Shown here: positions 43,127 to 51,567 of the stretch, in pieces
How positions within the stretch are numbered: the stretch's first letter is position 1
Layout of the letters: every line of letters begins with the position of its first letter
NCBI RefSeq assembly: GCF_002210095.1
Contig: NZ_AQQR01000007.1
Coordinates: 62,001 to 126,000 of the forward strand
Reading direction: 5' to 3'
DNA: 64,000 nt
Origin: Marinibacterium profundimaris
Lineage (GTDB): Bacteria; Pseudomonadota; Alphaproteobacteria; Rhodobacterales; Rhodobacteraceae
The notes under the pieces: generated by a model
The model's database searches: none
What the model saw: only the letters and a program-made list of their open reading frames with translations
Told to the model about the DNA's origin: nothing
Made by a program: the position numbers and the translations under genes

Positions 43127-44370
43127 TCTTTCGTCTTGTCATGGGATCCCTGTCGGCCCGTGCCCTGACCGTGGGCATGACGATCCTGTCCATCGCCCTG
43201 TCGGTCGCCCTGTTCATGGGTGTCGAGAAGGTGCGCACCGGTGCCCGCGCCAGCTTTGCCGACACGATTTCCGACACCGACCTGATCGTCGGCGCGCGCT
43301 CGGGCTCCGTGCAGCTGCTGCTTTATTCGGTGTTCCGAATCGGCAATGCCACGAACAACGTGACCTGGCAAAGTTACCAGGACATCGCATCGCGGGACGA
43401 GGTCGACTGGATCGTGCCGATCTCGCTGGGGGACAGCCACAAGCAGTTCCGCGTGATGGGCACGACGCCCGAATTCTTTCAGCGCTACAAGTATCGCGGT
43501 GGCCGGTCGCTGGCCTATGCCGATGGGACGGGCATCGGCGATCTCTATGACGCGGTGATCGGCGCCGACGTGGCCGAGACGCTGGGCTATGCCGTGGGCG
43601 ACCCGATCGTGGTGGCGCACGGGCTTGCCTCGTTCACCCGACATGACGATCAGCCGTTCCGGATCGCGGGGATCCTGGCCAAGACCGGCACGCCGGTGGA
43701 CCGCACGGTAATCGTGGGGCTCGACGCGATCGAGGCGATCCACGTGGATTGGCAGAGCGGCGCCAAGACCGGGCAGGTGACGCCGACAGAGGTGATCCGC
43801 GAGATGGACCTGCAGCCGCAGGCGATCACCGCAGCGCTGGTGGGGGTGAAATCGCGCCTGCAGATCTTCGGCCTGCAACGCTGGATCAACGAATACCCCG
43901 AAGAGCCGCTGCTGGCCGTGCTGCCCGGCGTGGCGCTGCAGGAACTTTGGCAGATCGTCGGCGTGGCGGAAACCGCGCTGATCGCGGTCTCGGCCATGGT
44001 CGTGGTCACGGCGCTTATCGGGATGATGGCGATGATCTTCTCAAGCCTCAACGAACGCCGGCGCGAGATGGCGATCTGGCGGGCGATGGGTGCGCGCCCG
44101 GCGACGATCCTGGGCCTTCTGGTGGCCGAGGCCGCCTGCATGGGGGCCATCGGCGCGGTGCTGGGCATGGCGCTGCTGTACGCCGTGCTCTGGCTGGCGC
44201 GGCCGGTCGTCGACCAGGCCTTTGGCCTCTGGCTGCCGATCGAGGCGCCAAGCCTTGCGGAAACGCAGGTGTTACTGGCCGTGATCGGCGCAGCGGCGGT
44301 TGCCAGCCTGTTGCCCGCGCTCAGGGCCTACCGGTTGTCGCTGGCAGACGGTATGATGGTGCGGATCTGA
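43123..44370 (+). CDS. FtsX-family ABC transporter permease
   Basis: 415 aa. An N-terminal helix (LTVGMTILSIALSVALFMGV) is followed by a large periplasmic domain (about residues 40-285). Three C-terminal helices follow, including AETALIAVSAMVVVTALIGMM, AACMGAIGAVLGMALLYAVLW and VLLAVIGAAAVASLLPALR. FSSLNERRREMAIWRAMGARP before the third helix is the standard FtsX/MacB cytoplasmic loop. These mechanotransmission-type permeases usually do not move ions directly. It overlaps the ATPase gene by ATGA and is 13 bases before the first DUF3299 gene. Confidence 0.92.
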   Translation: MIFRLVMGSLSARALTVGMTILSIALSVALFMGVEKVRTGARASFADTISDTDLIVGARSGSVQLLLYSVFRIGNATNNVTWQSYQDIASRDEVDWIVPISLGDSHKQFRVMGTTPEFFQRYKYRGGRSLAYADGTGIGDLYDAVIGADVAETLGYAVGDPIVVAHGLASFTRHDDQPFRIAGILAKTGTPVDRTVIVGLDAIEAIHVDWQSGAKTGQVTPTEVIREMDLQPQAITAALVGVKSRLQIFGLQRWINEYPEEPLLAVLPGVALQELWQIVGVAETALIAVSAMVVVTALIGMMAMIFSSLNERRREMAIWRAMGARPATILGLLVAEAACMGAIGAVLGMALLYAVLWLARPVVDQAFGLWLPIEAPSLAETQVLLAVIGAAAVASLLPALRAYRLSLADGMMVRI

Positions 44371-44383
44371 ACGGAGAAAGATC

Positions 44384-44911
44384 ATGTCCGGCTTTGTGAC
44401 ACGTCGCAGCTTTGCATTGGGGGCCGCCATGCTGGGCGTGCCGCTGGCAAACGGCATCGTCTGGCCCACGTCGGCGCGGGCCACCACCGCGCGGCAGATC
44501 GAGTGGGACGACCTGATCCCGCCCGGAGTGCCCTACAGCGAGATCGTCGGCATGGGCGAGGTCGACGAGGCGAATGACATCTGGAAACCGCAGTACGACG
44601 ACAACGCGCTGGCGCTGAACACCGATCTGCATGGCGAGACCGTGAAGCTGCCGGGCTACATCCTCCCGCTAGAGCTCGGCACGGACGGTGTCAGCGTCTT
44701 CCTTCTGGTGCCGTATGTCGGCGCCTGCATCCACGTGCCGCCGCCGCCGCCGAACCAGCTGGTGATCGTGGAAACCGATCCGCCCTGGCCCACGACCGAT
44801 CTGTGGGACGCGGTCTGGGTGTCGGGGATCATGACCGCCGCGCCGCGCAGTTCCGAGGTGGCCGAGGCCGGCTATACCATCGTCGCCGACCGGATCGAGA
44901 GGTTCGACTGA
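44384..44911 (+). CDS. DUF3299 protein with twin-arginine-like signal (copy 1)
   Basis: 175 aa. The N-terminus TRRSFALGAAMLGVPLANGIVWP is a signal sequence with paired arginines, suggesting Tat export. The mature part contains GETVKLPGYILPLELG and PYVGACIHVPPPPPNQLVIV, the central Cys-His segment typical of DUF3299. These proteins often accompany zinc-regulated ABC operons, but their function is not established; the conserved Cys and His could bind metal. It is followed 18 bases later by a paralogue. Both belong to the Zur-headed unit by position. Confidence 0.85.
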   Translation: MSGFVTRRSFALGAAMLGVPLANGIVWPTSARATTARQIEWDDLIPPGVPYSEIVGMGEVDEANDIWKPQYDDNALALNTDLHGETVKLPGYILPLELGTDGVSVFLLVPYVGACIHVPPPPPNQLVIVETDPPWPTTDLWDAVWVSGIMTAAPRSSEVAEAGYTIVADRIERFD

Positions 44912-44929
44912 CCTCATGGGGTGCATGAG

Positions 44930-45442
44930 ATGACACACGGATTTCTCCTGTCCCGGCGCGCCATGCTGCTGGGCGCCGTCGCGCTGCCGGTGCTCGGGTC
45001 CACGGCCCGGGCGGCGTCGGTCGTGGATCTGGCGTGGGAGGATCTTCTGCCCGAGGACAGCGAGGCGCTGCCGCCGTCGCTGCAGGGCGTGGTGCCCCAT
45101 GACGAAAGCGCCGCCGCGACGGCGGGTCAGCCGATGTCGACCGGCGTGCGGACGGACTGGAACGGCCAGATCGTGCGGCTGGCCGGGTTCATCATCCCGC
45201 TGGATTACTCGGGCACGGGCGTGACGGCCTTCATCCTCGTTCCCTATGTCGGGGCCTGCATTCATGTGCCGCCGCCGCCCGCCAACCAGCTGGTGCTGGT
45301 CACGAGCGAAAAGCCCTACGAGACCGACGGGCTTTTCGCTCCGGTGGTGGTGACGGGGATGTTCGGAACGGCCCAAACCTCGACCCAGCTGGCCGAGATC
45401 GGTTACGCGCTGTCGGCGGAAAAGGTGGAGCCCTACCGCTAG
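44930..45442 (+). CDS. DUF3299 protein (copy 2)
   Basis: 170 aa from the ATG at 44930, chosen because GGGGTG lies about 8 bases ahead; 44921 is too close to it. The N-terminus FLLSRRAMLLGAVALPVLGSTARA is again a twin-arginine-like signal. GQIVRLAGFIIPLDYSG and PYVGACIHVPPPPANQLVLV match copy 1, so the pair arose by duplication. It differs by an extra 20-residue segment near residues 50-70. It is the last gene of the zinc-type operon and convergent with matB. Function unknown, probably periplasmic. Confidence 0.85.
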   Translation: MTHGFLLSRRAMLLGAVALPVLGSTARAASVVDLAWEDLLPEDSEALPPSLQGVVPHDESAAATAGQPMSTGVRTDWNGQIVRLAGFIIPLDYSGTGVTAFILVPYVGACIHVPPPPANQLVLVTSEKPYETDGLFAPVVVTGMFGTAQTSTQLAEIGYALSAEKVEPYR

Positions 45443-45686
45443 GGAGCTTCGGACCACGCAGGCAAAGCTGCAGAAGCCGGACCAGCAGCGGCCCGCGGGA
45501 TGCCGCCCGTACACCCGTGCGGGTGCGCTTTACGGGGCAATCATTTCCCTCGCGGGAAGGTCTCTCTCGGCGTCACCAAAGCGGCAGCCCGATGGGGCGG
45601 GCCGCCGCTGGCCCGGCGCCTTCGGCTTGAGTCCGGACGAAGGGAGACGTTCGGCCGTTGCGATGGCCCCTTGATTTGCCCCGGCC
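45443..45686. other. Convergent intergenic region, no gene
   Basis: 244 bases between convergent operons. Hairpins are visible: CACCCG-TG-CGGGTG near 45512-45526, and TTCCC-TCGC-GGGAA at 45545-45558. Neither has a following T tract on either strand, so they are weak terminator candidates. A small frame from 45500 reads into the back of matB and shows no family features. Confidence 0.5.
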
Positions 45687-47201
45687 TCACGCCGGCGCGA
45701 AGGTATCCTTGTATGCGTCCCGCAGGATGTTCTTCTGCACCTTGCCCATCGTGTTGCGCGGCAATTCGTCGATGACCAGAAGCTTCCGGGGATGCTTGAA
45801 CCTTGCCAGCGTTGCCCCGGCGGCGGCGGCGATGGCGTCCAGATCCGGCGTCGCGCCCGGTTCCGGCACGATCAGGCCCAGCACCGTTTCGCCGAAATCC
45901 GCGTGCGGCACGCCGATGACGGCGCTTTCCTGCACGCCGGGCTGGTCGTCCAGCACCATCTCGATTTCCTTGGGATAGATGTTGTAGCCGCCGGAAATGA
46001 TCAGGTCCTTGTTGCGGCCGACGATATGGACATAGCCATCCTCGTCCACCATCCCCAGATCTCCGGTGAGGAAGAACCCGTCCTCGCGCAGCTCCTCTCG
46101 GGTCTTCTCGGGCATCTGCCAATAGCCCTTGAACACGTTCGGCCCGCGGACCTCGATCAGGCCGACCTCGCCCTGCGGCAGCTCCTCGCCCTCCGACCCG
46201 GTGATCTTCAGGTCGACCCCCGGCAGCGGGAAGCCCACGGTGCCTGCACGGCGTTCACCGTCATAGGGATTCGAGGTGTTCATGTTGGTCTCGGTCATGC
46301 CGTAGCGTTCAAGGATCCGGTGCCCGGTGCGCTCTTCGAACCGCACATGCGTTTCGGCCAGCAGCGGTGCGGAGCCCGACACGAACAGCCGCATGCCCTG
46401 CGCCAGGTCGCGGGTGAAACCGTCTTCGTCCAGCAGGCGGGTATAGAAGGTCGGCACGCCCATCATCGCGGTGGCCTGCGGCATCAGGCGCAGCATCTCC
46501 TGCACGTCGAACCTGGGCAGGAAGATCAGCGCACCGCCGGCGATCAGCGTGATGTTGGTGGCGACGAACAGCCCATGGGTGTGGAAGATCGGCAGCGCGT
46601 GCAGAAGCACGTCATCCGCCGTGAAGCGCCAGAGCTCGGCCAGGGTTTCGGAATTCGACAGCAGGTTCTTCTGCGTCAGCATCGCCCCCTTCGAGCGCCC
46701 CGTGGTGCCCGAGGTGTAGAGGAAGGCGGCGAGATCTTCGGCATCGCGGTCGACGGTGTCGAAGCTGTCCGGCTGGCCTTCCGCCTTGTCCATCAGCGAT
46801 CCGGTGGCATCGGCGTTCAGCGTCTCGATCATCGCGCCCAGACGTTCCGCCACCGGCGCAAGCCCCGCGGCCTTGGCCCCGTCGCAGACCACCAGCCGGG
46901 CTCCGGAATTGTCGATGAAATAGGTCAGCTCATCCACCGTGTAGCCGGTGTTGAGCGGCAGAAAGACCACGCCGGCCTGGGCGCAGGCGGCATAAAGCGC
47001 CAGCGCCTCGGGGGATTTTTCCACCTGGGCGGCGAGGCGATCGCCGGGCGCCAGCCCCAGCCCGGTCAGCACATGGGCGAATTGCGCGGCCCGGGCCAGG
47101 AAATCGGCATGGGTGACGACCGTGCCGTCGGGCAGGATCAGGAAGGGCGTGGTCTTGCCGGCATGTTTGCCGAACAGACGGTCATAGAGCGGGTTCGCCA
47201 T
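45687..47201 (-). CDS. matB: Malonyl-CoA synthetase MatB
   Basis: 504 aa, the usual MatB length. The ATP motif is YTSGTTGRSKGAML, and the substrate region HALPIFHTHGLFVATN and RYGMTETNMNTSNPYDGERR is characteristic of malonyl-CoA synthetases. The C-terminal catalytic lysine is in NTMGKVQKN. It ligates malonate and CoA at the expense of ATP, giving malonyl-CoA for MatA decarboxylation or for fatty acid and polyketide synthesis. It lies 12 bases after matA at the end of the minus-strand matPQMAB unit, so is probably induced with malonate uptake. Confidence 0.95.
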   Translation of the reverse strand: MANPLYDRLFGKHAGKTTPFLILPDGTVVTHADFLARAAQFAHVLTGLGLAPGDRLAAQVEKSPEALALYAACAQAGVVFLPLNTGYTVDELTYFIDNSGARLVVCDGAKAAGLAPVAERLGAMIETLNADATGSLMDKAEGQPDSFDTVDRDAEDLAAFLYTSGTTGRSKGAMLTQKNLLSNSETLAELWRFTADDVLLHALPIFHTHGLFVATNITLIAGGALIFLPRFDVQEMLRLMPQATAMMGVPTFYTRLLDEDGFTRDLAQGMRLFVSGSAPLLAETHVRFEERTGHRILERYGMTETNMNTSNPYDGERRAGTVGFPLPGVDLKITGSEGEELPQGEVGLIEVRGPNVFKGYWQMPEKTREELREDGFFLTGDLGMVDEDGYVHIVGRNKDLIISGGYNIYPKEIEMVLDDQPGVQESAVIGVPHADFGETVLGLIVPEPGATPDLDAIAAAAGATLARFKHPRKLLVIDELPRNTMGKVQKNILRDAYKDTFAPA

Positions 47202-47213
47202 CGGAGGGGATCC

Positions 47214-48518
47214 TCATGCGGTTGTCGTGTCGTCGGGTGTCCGGTTCTGCCTGGCGGATCTGGACGTCTTGTCGGTCGCCTTTTGGGCCTTTTCGGCGGC
47301 GGCAGCCAGCCCCCGGATCTCGGAGGAGGCCGCGATCTCGCGGCTGGCCGCATAGCGTTCATGGTTCTGTGTGACCGTCTCGAAATCGTACAGGTAATTG
47401 ACCATCGCGCCGCCGGACTGGGCCATGCCCTTGTCCGACCGGTCGGCATCGGCATGCAGGTGCAGGATCTGCGCGCCGTTGCCCAGGTGAAACCGCGCCA
47501 CGGGGTCAAGAGGCTGGCCGTCGGGGCGCCTGGCCTCAAGCAGGTAATGCGCGGCCTGCGCGCGCAGGTCGTCGCCCTCGGCCGGGGGCGTGTTCCGCGC
47601 GCTTAGCCAGCGCACCAGCCCCGGAATGGGCGAGAGCGTCACGAAGGTCTTCAGGCCCGGCCATTCGTGGGCCAGATCGGCCGCCACCTGCTTGATCAGC
47701 GAGTTGCCGAAGGAAATGCCGGCCAGACCCGCCTGACAGTTCGAGATGGAATAGAACACCGCCGTGTCGGCGTCCTGCGGGATAAGGCGCGGCCGGTCGT
47801 CGGTCAGCACGGCGTGGATGGCGCCGGGAATGCCCTGGGTCAGCGCCACCTCGACGAAGATCAGCGGCTCGTCCGGCATGGCGGGGTGGAAGAAGGCAAA
47901 GCACCGCCGGTCCGACGGTTCCAGCCGGCTGCGCAGATCACGCCATGAATTGATCGCGTGGACCGCCTCGTAGTCGATGATCTTTTCCAGGATATGCGCC
48001 GGGCTTTCCCACGAGATCGGGCGCAGCACCAGGAAGCCGCGGTTGAACCAGCTGGCAAAGAGATGGCGGAAATCGAGGTCGAGCGCCTGCAGGGTGTCGT
48101 CGTCTCCGCCCAGGCGCAGCAGGTCGGTGCGCATCGCCACCAGCGCCCGGGTGGCCCCGGGTACCCGGTTCAGGCGGCGGATCAACTCCTGCCGGGGCGG
48201 CTCCGAGGCGTCCATGTAGGCGCGGTAACTGGCCTTGGACTGGCCCTCTTCATAGGCGGCTAGGGCCGCGCGTATGGCCTCGGGCGATATGGTCATCTCT
48301 TCGGCCAGGTGGCGGAAGAAGGCCAGCTTGGTCTCGTCGTCGGCCGCGCCATAGCCGTCCAGCAGCTGCTGGGCGACGGTCAGGCCGGTGACTTCGCCCT
48401 CGGCACCGATCAGGTCCGCGGCCAGCTCGGGCAGCGGCCTGTCGACCTGTTTCGCAAGCAGGGCAAGCCTGTCGCGGCGGTCGAACACGGTGGTGAGAAG
48501 ATCTGCAAGAAGGGTCAA
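47214..48518 (-). CDS. matA: Malonyl-CoA decarboxylase MatA
   Basis: 434 aa. The helical N-terminal domain (LLADLLTTVFDRRDRL onward) and the acetyltransferase-like catalytic domain with FHPAMPDEPLIFVEVAL, FYSISNCQAGLAGISFGNSLIKQV and FVTLSPIPGL are typical of malonyl-CoA decarboxylases, which give acetyl-CoA. HLGNGAQILHLHADAD follows. The best start is a TTG at 48518 that overlaps the TRAP permease stop as TTGA. No ATG or GTG precedes the conserved N-terminus in this frame after that point. The use of TTG coupled to the upstream stop is unusual. The longer frame upstream is only a shadow of the permease gene. Confidence 0.9.
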   Translation of the reverse strand: MTLLADLLTTVFDRRDRLALLAKQVDRPLPELAADLIGAEGEVTGLTVAQQLLDGYGAADDETKLAFFRHLAEEMTISPEAIRAALAAYEEGQSKASYRAYMDASEPPRQELIRRLNRVPGATRALVAMRTDLLRLGGDDDTLQALDLDFRHLFASWFNRGFLVLRPISWESPAHILEKIIDYEAVHAINSWRDLRSRLEPSDRRCFAFFHPAMPDEPLIFVEVALTQGIPGAIHAVLTDDRPRLIPQDADTAVFYSISNCQAGLAGISFGNSLIKQVAADLAHEWPGLKTFVTLSPIPGLVRWLSARNTPPAEGDDLRAQAAHYLLEARRPDGQPLDPVARFHLGNGAQILHLHADADRSDKGMAQSGGAMVNYLYDFETVTQNHERYAASREIAASSEIRGLAAAAEKAQKATDKTSRSARQNRTPDDTTTA

Positions 48519-49831
48519 ACGCTGGGTCCCATCACGAGGTCGGGCAGCCAGGTGGCGAGCCCCGGGAACAGGCACAGCAGCACGATGGCCACGATCATGC
48601 AAGCCACGAAGGGCAGGGACCCCATCAGGATCGTGCGCAGCGAGATGTCGGGCGCTATGCCATTGATCACGTAGAGGTTCAGGCCGACCGGCGGCGAGAT
48701 CAGGCCGATTTCCATGTTGATGGTCAGCACCACCGCGAACCAGATCGGGTCGAACCCGGCCGAGGTGATGATCGGCAGCAGGATGGGCGCGGCCATCAGG
48801 ATCACGGCCACCGGCGGCAGGAAGAACCCGGCGATCAGCAAAAAGACGTTGATCGCGGCCATGATGACCCAGCGATTGGCCTCCAGCGTTCCGATCCATT
48901 CGGCGATCGACTGGGTGATGAAGAGCGACGACAGCATGAACGAGAACACCCCGGCGGCGGCGATGATGGCCAGGATCATCACCGATTCCTTGGTGCTGTC
49001 GCGGAGCACGACCCACAGGTCCTTGGGGTTCCACAGCTTGTAGATCACCATGGCGATCACCAGGCAGAGCAACGCGCCGACGGCCGCCGTCTCAGACGGG
49101 GTCGCGACACCGCCGTACATCGCGTAAAGGACGCCGACGATGATCGCCAGGAAGGGCAGGACCCTGGGCAGGATCTCGAACCGTTCGCGCCAGGAATAGC
49201 GGCCGGCCGACAGGACCGACGCCTCGCCCGAGCGCCAGGTCGAATAGAGCGACCAGGCCATGAACAGCGCGACCAGCAGAAGGCCCGGGATGACCCCGGC
49301 CAGGAACAGCCGCCCGATCGAGCTTTCGGTGGCGATGCCGTAGACGATCATGGTGACCGAGGGCGGGATCAGGATGCCCAGCGTGCCGCCCGCGGCGATG
49401 GAGCCGGCGGCGACACCGTCGGGATAGCCGCGCTTGCGCATCTCGGGGATGCCCATCTTGCCGATGGCGGCACAGGTGGCCGGGCTTGACCCGGACATTG
49501 CGGCAAACAGCGCGCAGGCGCCCAGGTTCGACACCACCAGCCCGCCGGGCACACGGGTCAGCCAGCGTTCCAGCGCCTCGTAGAGGTCGGCGCCGGCCCG
49601 GGTCGAGGCGATCGAGGCGCCCATGATGATGAACATCGGGATCGACAGCAGGGCGAAATTGTCGAGTTTGCCGAAGAAGATCTCGGGCATCAGTTCAAGC
49701 GAGCGCATGCCGTCGAAGGCGACAAGGAAGCCGCCCGAGACGATCAGAAGGCCCAGGGCAACCGACACGCCCGAAAAGAGCACGCCGATGGTGGCGACGG
49801 CGACCAGCGCGCCGAGAAGAAGGGGATCCAT
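48515..49831 (-). CDS. matM: TRAP transporter large membrane subunit (DctM type), malonate
   Basis: 438 aa with about twelve hydrophobic segments, typical of DctM subunits. LSIPMFIIMGASIASTRAG and GSSPATCAAIGKMGIPEMRKRGYP are family-defining stretches. It forms the substrate channel of a sodium-driven tripartite transporter together with the small subunit and the binding protein. The substrate, malonate, is inferred from its position between matQ/matP and matA/matB, as in rhizobial malonate operons. It shares one base with the small-subunit gene and four with matA. Confidence 0.93.
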   Translation of the reverse strand: MDPLLLGALVAVATIGVLFSGVSVALGLLIVSGGFLVAFDGMRSLELMPEIFFGKLDNFALLSIPMFIIMGASIASTRAGADLYEALERWLTRVPGGLVVSNLGACALFAAMSGSSPATCAAIGKMGIPEMRKRGYPDGVAAGSIAAGGTLGILIPPSVTMIVYGIATESSIGRLFLAGVIPGLLLVALFMAWSLYSTWRSGEASVLSAGRYSWRERFEILPRVLPFLAIIVGVLYAMYGGVATPSETAAVGALLCLVIAMVIYKLWNPKDLWVVLRDSTKESVMILAIIAAAGVFSFMLSSLFITQSIAEWIGTLEANRWVIMAAINVFLLIAGFFLPPVAVILMAAPILLPIITSAGFDPIWFAVVLTINMEIGLISPPVGLNLYVINGIAPDISLRTILMGSLPFVACMIVAIVLLCLFPGLATWLPDLVMGPSV

Positions 49832-50379
49832 CAGGCGTCCTCCAGTCCGAAGGGGGCATCGATGCCGGCGATCACGGCATAAAGGTCGGCGACAAGCTGC
49901 AGAAGGAGCAGGGCGAAGCCTATGGGAAGGGCAAGGTAGGGGATCCAGAGCCGCACGCCCCAGACCGTGTCGGACCGCCAGCCGCGTTCCCAGGCGAAGT
50001 GCCAGAACTCATAGCCGTAGAACAGCATGATACCGACCACCGCGACCGACAGTCCAAGGGTGATCACGGCCAGCATCTTGCGGGCCTTCGGGCCGAAGGC
50101 CAGCGGCAGAAGGTCCACGTTCACGTGCCCGCGCAGGCGCTGGACATAGGACAGGCCGATCAGCGTGGCGGCGATCATCAGGTAGATCACGGCCTCGGTC
50201 TGCCAGATCGTCGATCCGTTCATCACGAACCGGATCCAGATCATCTGGCAGGTGATCGCCACCGCGGCCACGATCATCGCCGCCGAACACCATCCGGCCA
50301 GCGTGGACAGGGCCGCGACGGCGCGCAGGAAGGGATTGTTGGCGGTATGCGCGACCGCCGCAGAGCTGTGGCCCGCCAT
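49831..50379 (-). CDS. matQ: TRAP transporter small membrane subunit (DctQ type), malonate
   Basis: 182 aa with four predicted helices: LAGWCSAAMIVAAVAITCQMIW, TEAVIYLMIAATLIGLSYV, MLAVITLGLSVAVVGIMLFYG and IPYLALPIGFALLLLQLV. This is the four-helix pattern of DctQ subunits, which pair with the large subunit next to it. The central loop GHVNVDLLP matches the family. It lies downstream of the binding protein across a hairpin-containing 64-base gap, and its stop codon shares a base with the large-subunit start. Confidence 0.92.
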   Translation of the reverse strand: MAGHSSAAVAHTANNPFLRAVAALSTLAGWCSAAMIVAAVAITCQMIWIRFVMNGSTIWQTEAVIYLMIAATLIGLSYVQRLRGHVNVDLLPLAFGPKARKMLAVITLGLSVAVVGIMLFYGYEFWHFAWERGWRSDTVWGVRLWIPYLALPIGFALLLLQLVADLYAVIAGIDAPFGLEDA

Positions 50380-50402
50380 GGGTCACTCCGTTCTTTCCTT
50401 GG

Positions 50403-50431
50403 GGGCGGCCGCCGGATCCCCGGGGCCGCCC
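50403..50431 (-). other. Intercistronic hairpin between matP and matQ
   Basis: GGGCGGCC at 50403-50410 and GGCCGCCC at 50424-50431 form a perfect 8-base stem with a 13-base loop, just after the binding-protein gene. No T run follows in the transcribed direction. In transporter operons such hairpins commonly protect the upstream binding-protein message and lower downstream expression, which is the likely role here. Confidence 0.65.
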
Positions 50432-50443
50432 GGACAGTTGAGA

Positions 50444-51430
50444 TCAGTCGACCGACAGGGCCATCTCAAGCAGCTTGTCGCCGCCGGGGGTCTCTTCGAT
50501 GAACATCTTGTACGAGGTTTCCTTCGCCAGCTCGCGCCAGGCGTTGAATTCGGCCTCCGACATCTCGGCGATCTCGACACCGGCATCCTCGAACACCTTG
50601 CGGCTCTCGGCGTCTTCCTTCTTGGCCTCTTCCAGGTAGAAGGCGGTGGCCTTCTCGGCGCCGGCCATCAGCGCGGCCTGCTGCTCTTCGGTCAGGTCGT
50701 CGAAGGTCGACTTGTTCATCAGCAGGGGCTGGTACATGAACCACAGCGCATAGTCGCCGGCCGGGGTGTAGCAGTTGACCTGTTCGTAGATCCGGTAGCT
50801 GACGAAGGACGAGGACGAGGTATTCGCCGCGTCCAGAACGCCGGTCTGCATGGCGTTGTAGATCTCGGACGAGGCCATCGAGGCGATCGAGGCGCCAGCG
50901 CCTGCCAGCATCTGTTCAAACGCCTTGCCGGCGGCGCGGGTCTGCTTGCCCGGCATGTCGTCGGGACCGGTGATGCAGCCATCCTTGCCGGCGAACCCGC
51001 CCGCCAGGTAGCCCGGCACCAGCGTCATGATGTCGTCGCTTTCGAGGATCTTCTCGATCTCGCCCATGAATTCGCTGTCGTTCAGACGCGCGGCATGGTC
51101 GTGGTTCTTCACCAGACCGGGCATCAGCGTCAGGTTGTAGGCCGGTTGCTGGCCGCCCGCGTAGGACAGCGGCAGGACCGTCATGTCGAGCTGGCCGCGC
51201 GACAGCGGCGTGTATTGCTCGCGCGCCTTGAACAGCGACTGGGTCGGGAAGATCCGGATTTCCAGGTCGACATCCGCGGCGGCGACCTCGTCGGCCACGA
51301 TCTGCGCGACCTTGTGGCGGACGTCATTGTCGGACCACTGGTGGGACAGGCGCAGTTCGGTGGCGTTGGCGGTCAGGCTGCCCGCGAACAACGCAAGCGC
51401 GGCGGCGGCCCCCGTGAATTTCAGGTGCAT
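50444..51430 (-). CDS. matP: TRAP transporter periplasmic binding protein (DctP type), malonate
   Basis: 328 aa. A signal peptide covers about residues 1-23 (MHLKFTGAAAALALFAGSLTANA). The mature protein has TELRLSHQWSDNDVRHKVAQ, IRIFPTQSLFKAREQYTPLSRGQLDM and the substrate-clamp region RAAGKAFEQMLAGAGASIAS, all typical of DctP proteins that bind small carboxylates. It is the first gene of the minus-strand mat operon and directly adjoins the operator region shared with the divergent regulator. Malonate as ligand is inferred from matA and matB downstream. Confidence 0.93.
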   Translation of the reverse strand: MHLKFTGAAAALALFAGSLTANATELRLSHQWSDNDVRHKVAQIVADEVAAADVDLEIRIFPTQSLFKAREQYTPLSRGQLDMTVLPLSYAGGQQPAYNLTLMPGLVKNHDHAARLNDSEFMGEIEKILESDDIMTLVPGYLAGGFAGKDGCITGPDDMPGKQTRAAGKAFEQMLAGAGASIASMASSEIYNAMQTGVLDAANTSSSSFVSYRIYEQVNCYTPAGDYALWFMYQPLLMNKSTFDDLTEEQQAALMAGAEKATAFYLEEAKKEDAESRKVFEDAGVEIAEMSEAEFNAWRELAKETSYKMFIEETPGGDKLLEMALSVD

Positions 51431-51506
51431 GATGTTCCTCCCTTGGTGTGTCCGATTCGAACGCCGGACGTCTCAATGGGTCTCACTTCATGTTCTTCAG
51501 GTCAAT

Positions 51507-51524
51507 CTTTTTGTATACAAGAAG
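51507..51524. promoter_or_regulatory. MatR-type operator palindrome
   Basis: CTTTTTGTATACAAGAAG is an 18-base palindrome with one mismatched pair, centred on the perfect core TTGTATACAA (51511-51520). FCD-class GntR regulators bind such T-x-GT-x2-AC-x-A cores, and the known rhizobial MatR site (TCTTGTA-TACACGA) is very close. It lies between the divergent matP and matR genes, where one site can control both. Confidence 0.82.
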
Positions 51525-51567
51525 CTCGCCGTTGCGCGCACGGCGGGCATCATGGTACGCAGGTTCC

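Noticed and set aside
45500-45775. Small plus-strand frame in the matB / DUF3299 convergent gap
   Set aside because: It runs into the back of matB, has no ribosome site of note and no recognisable sequence.
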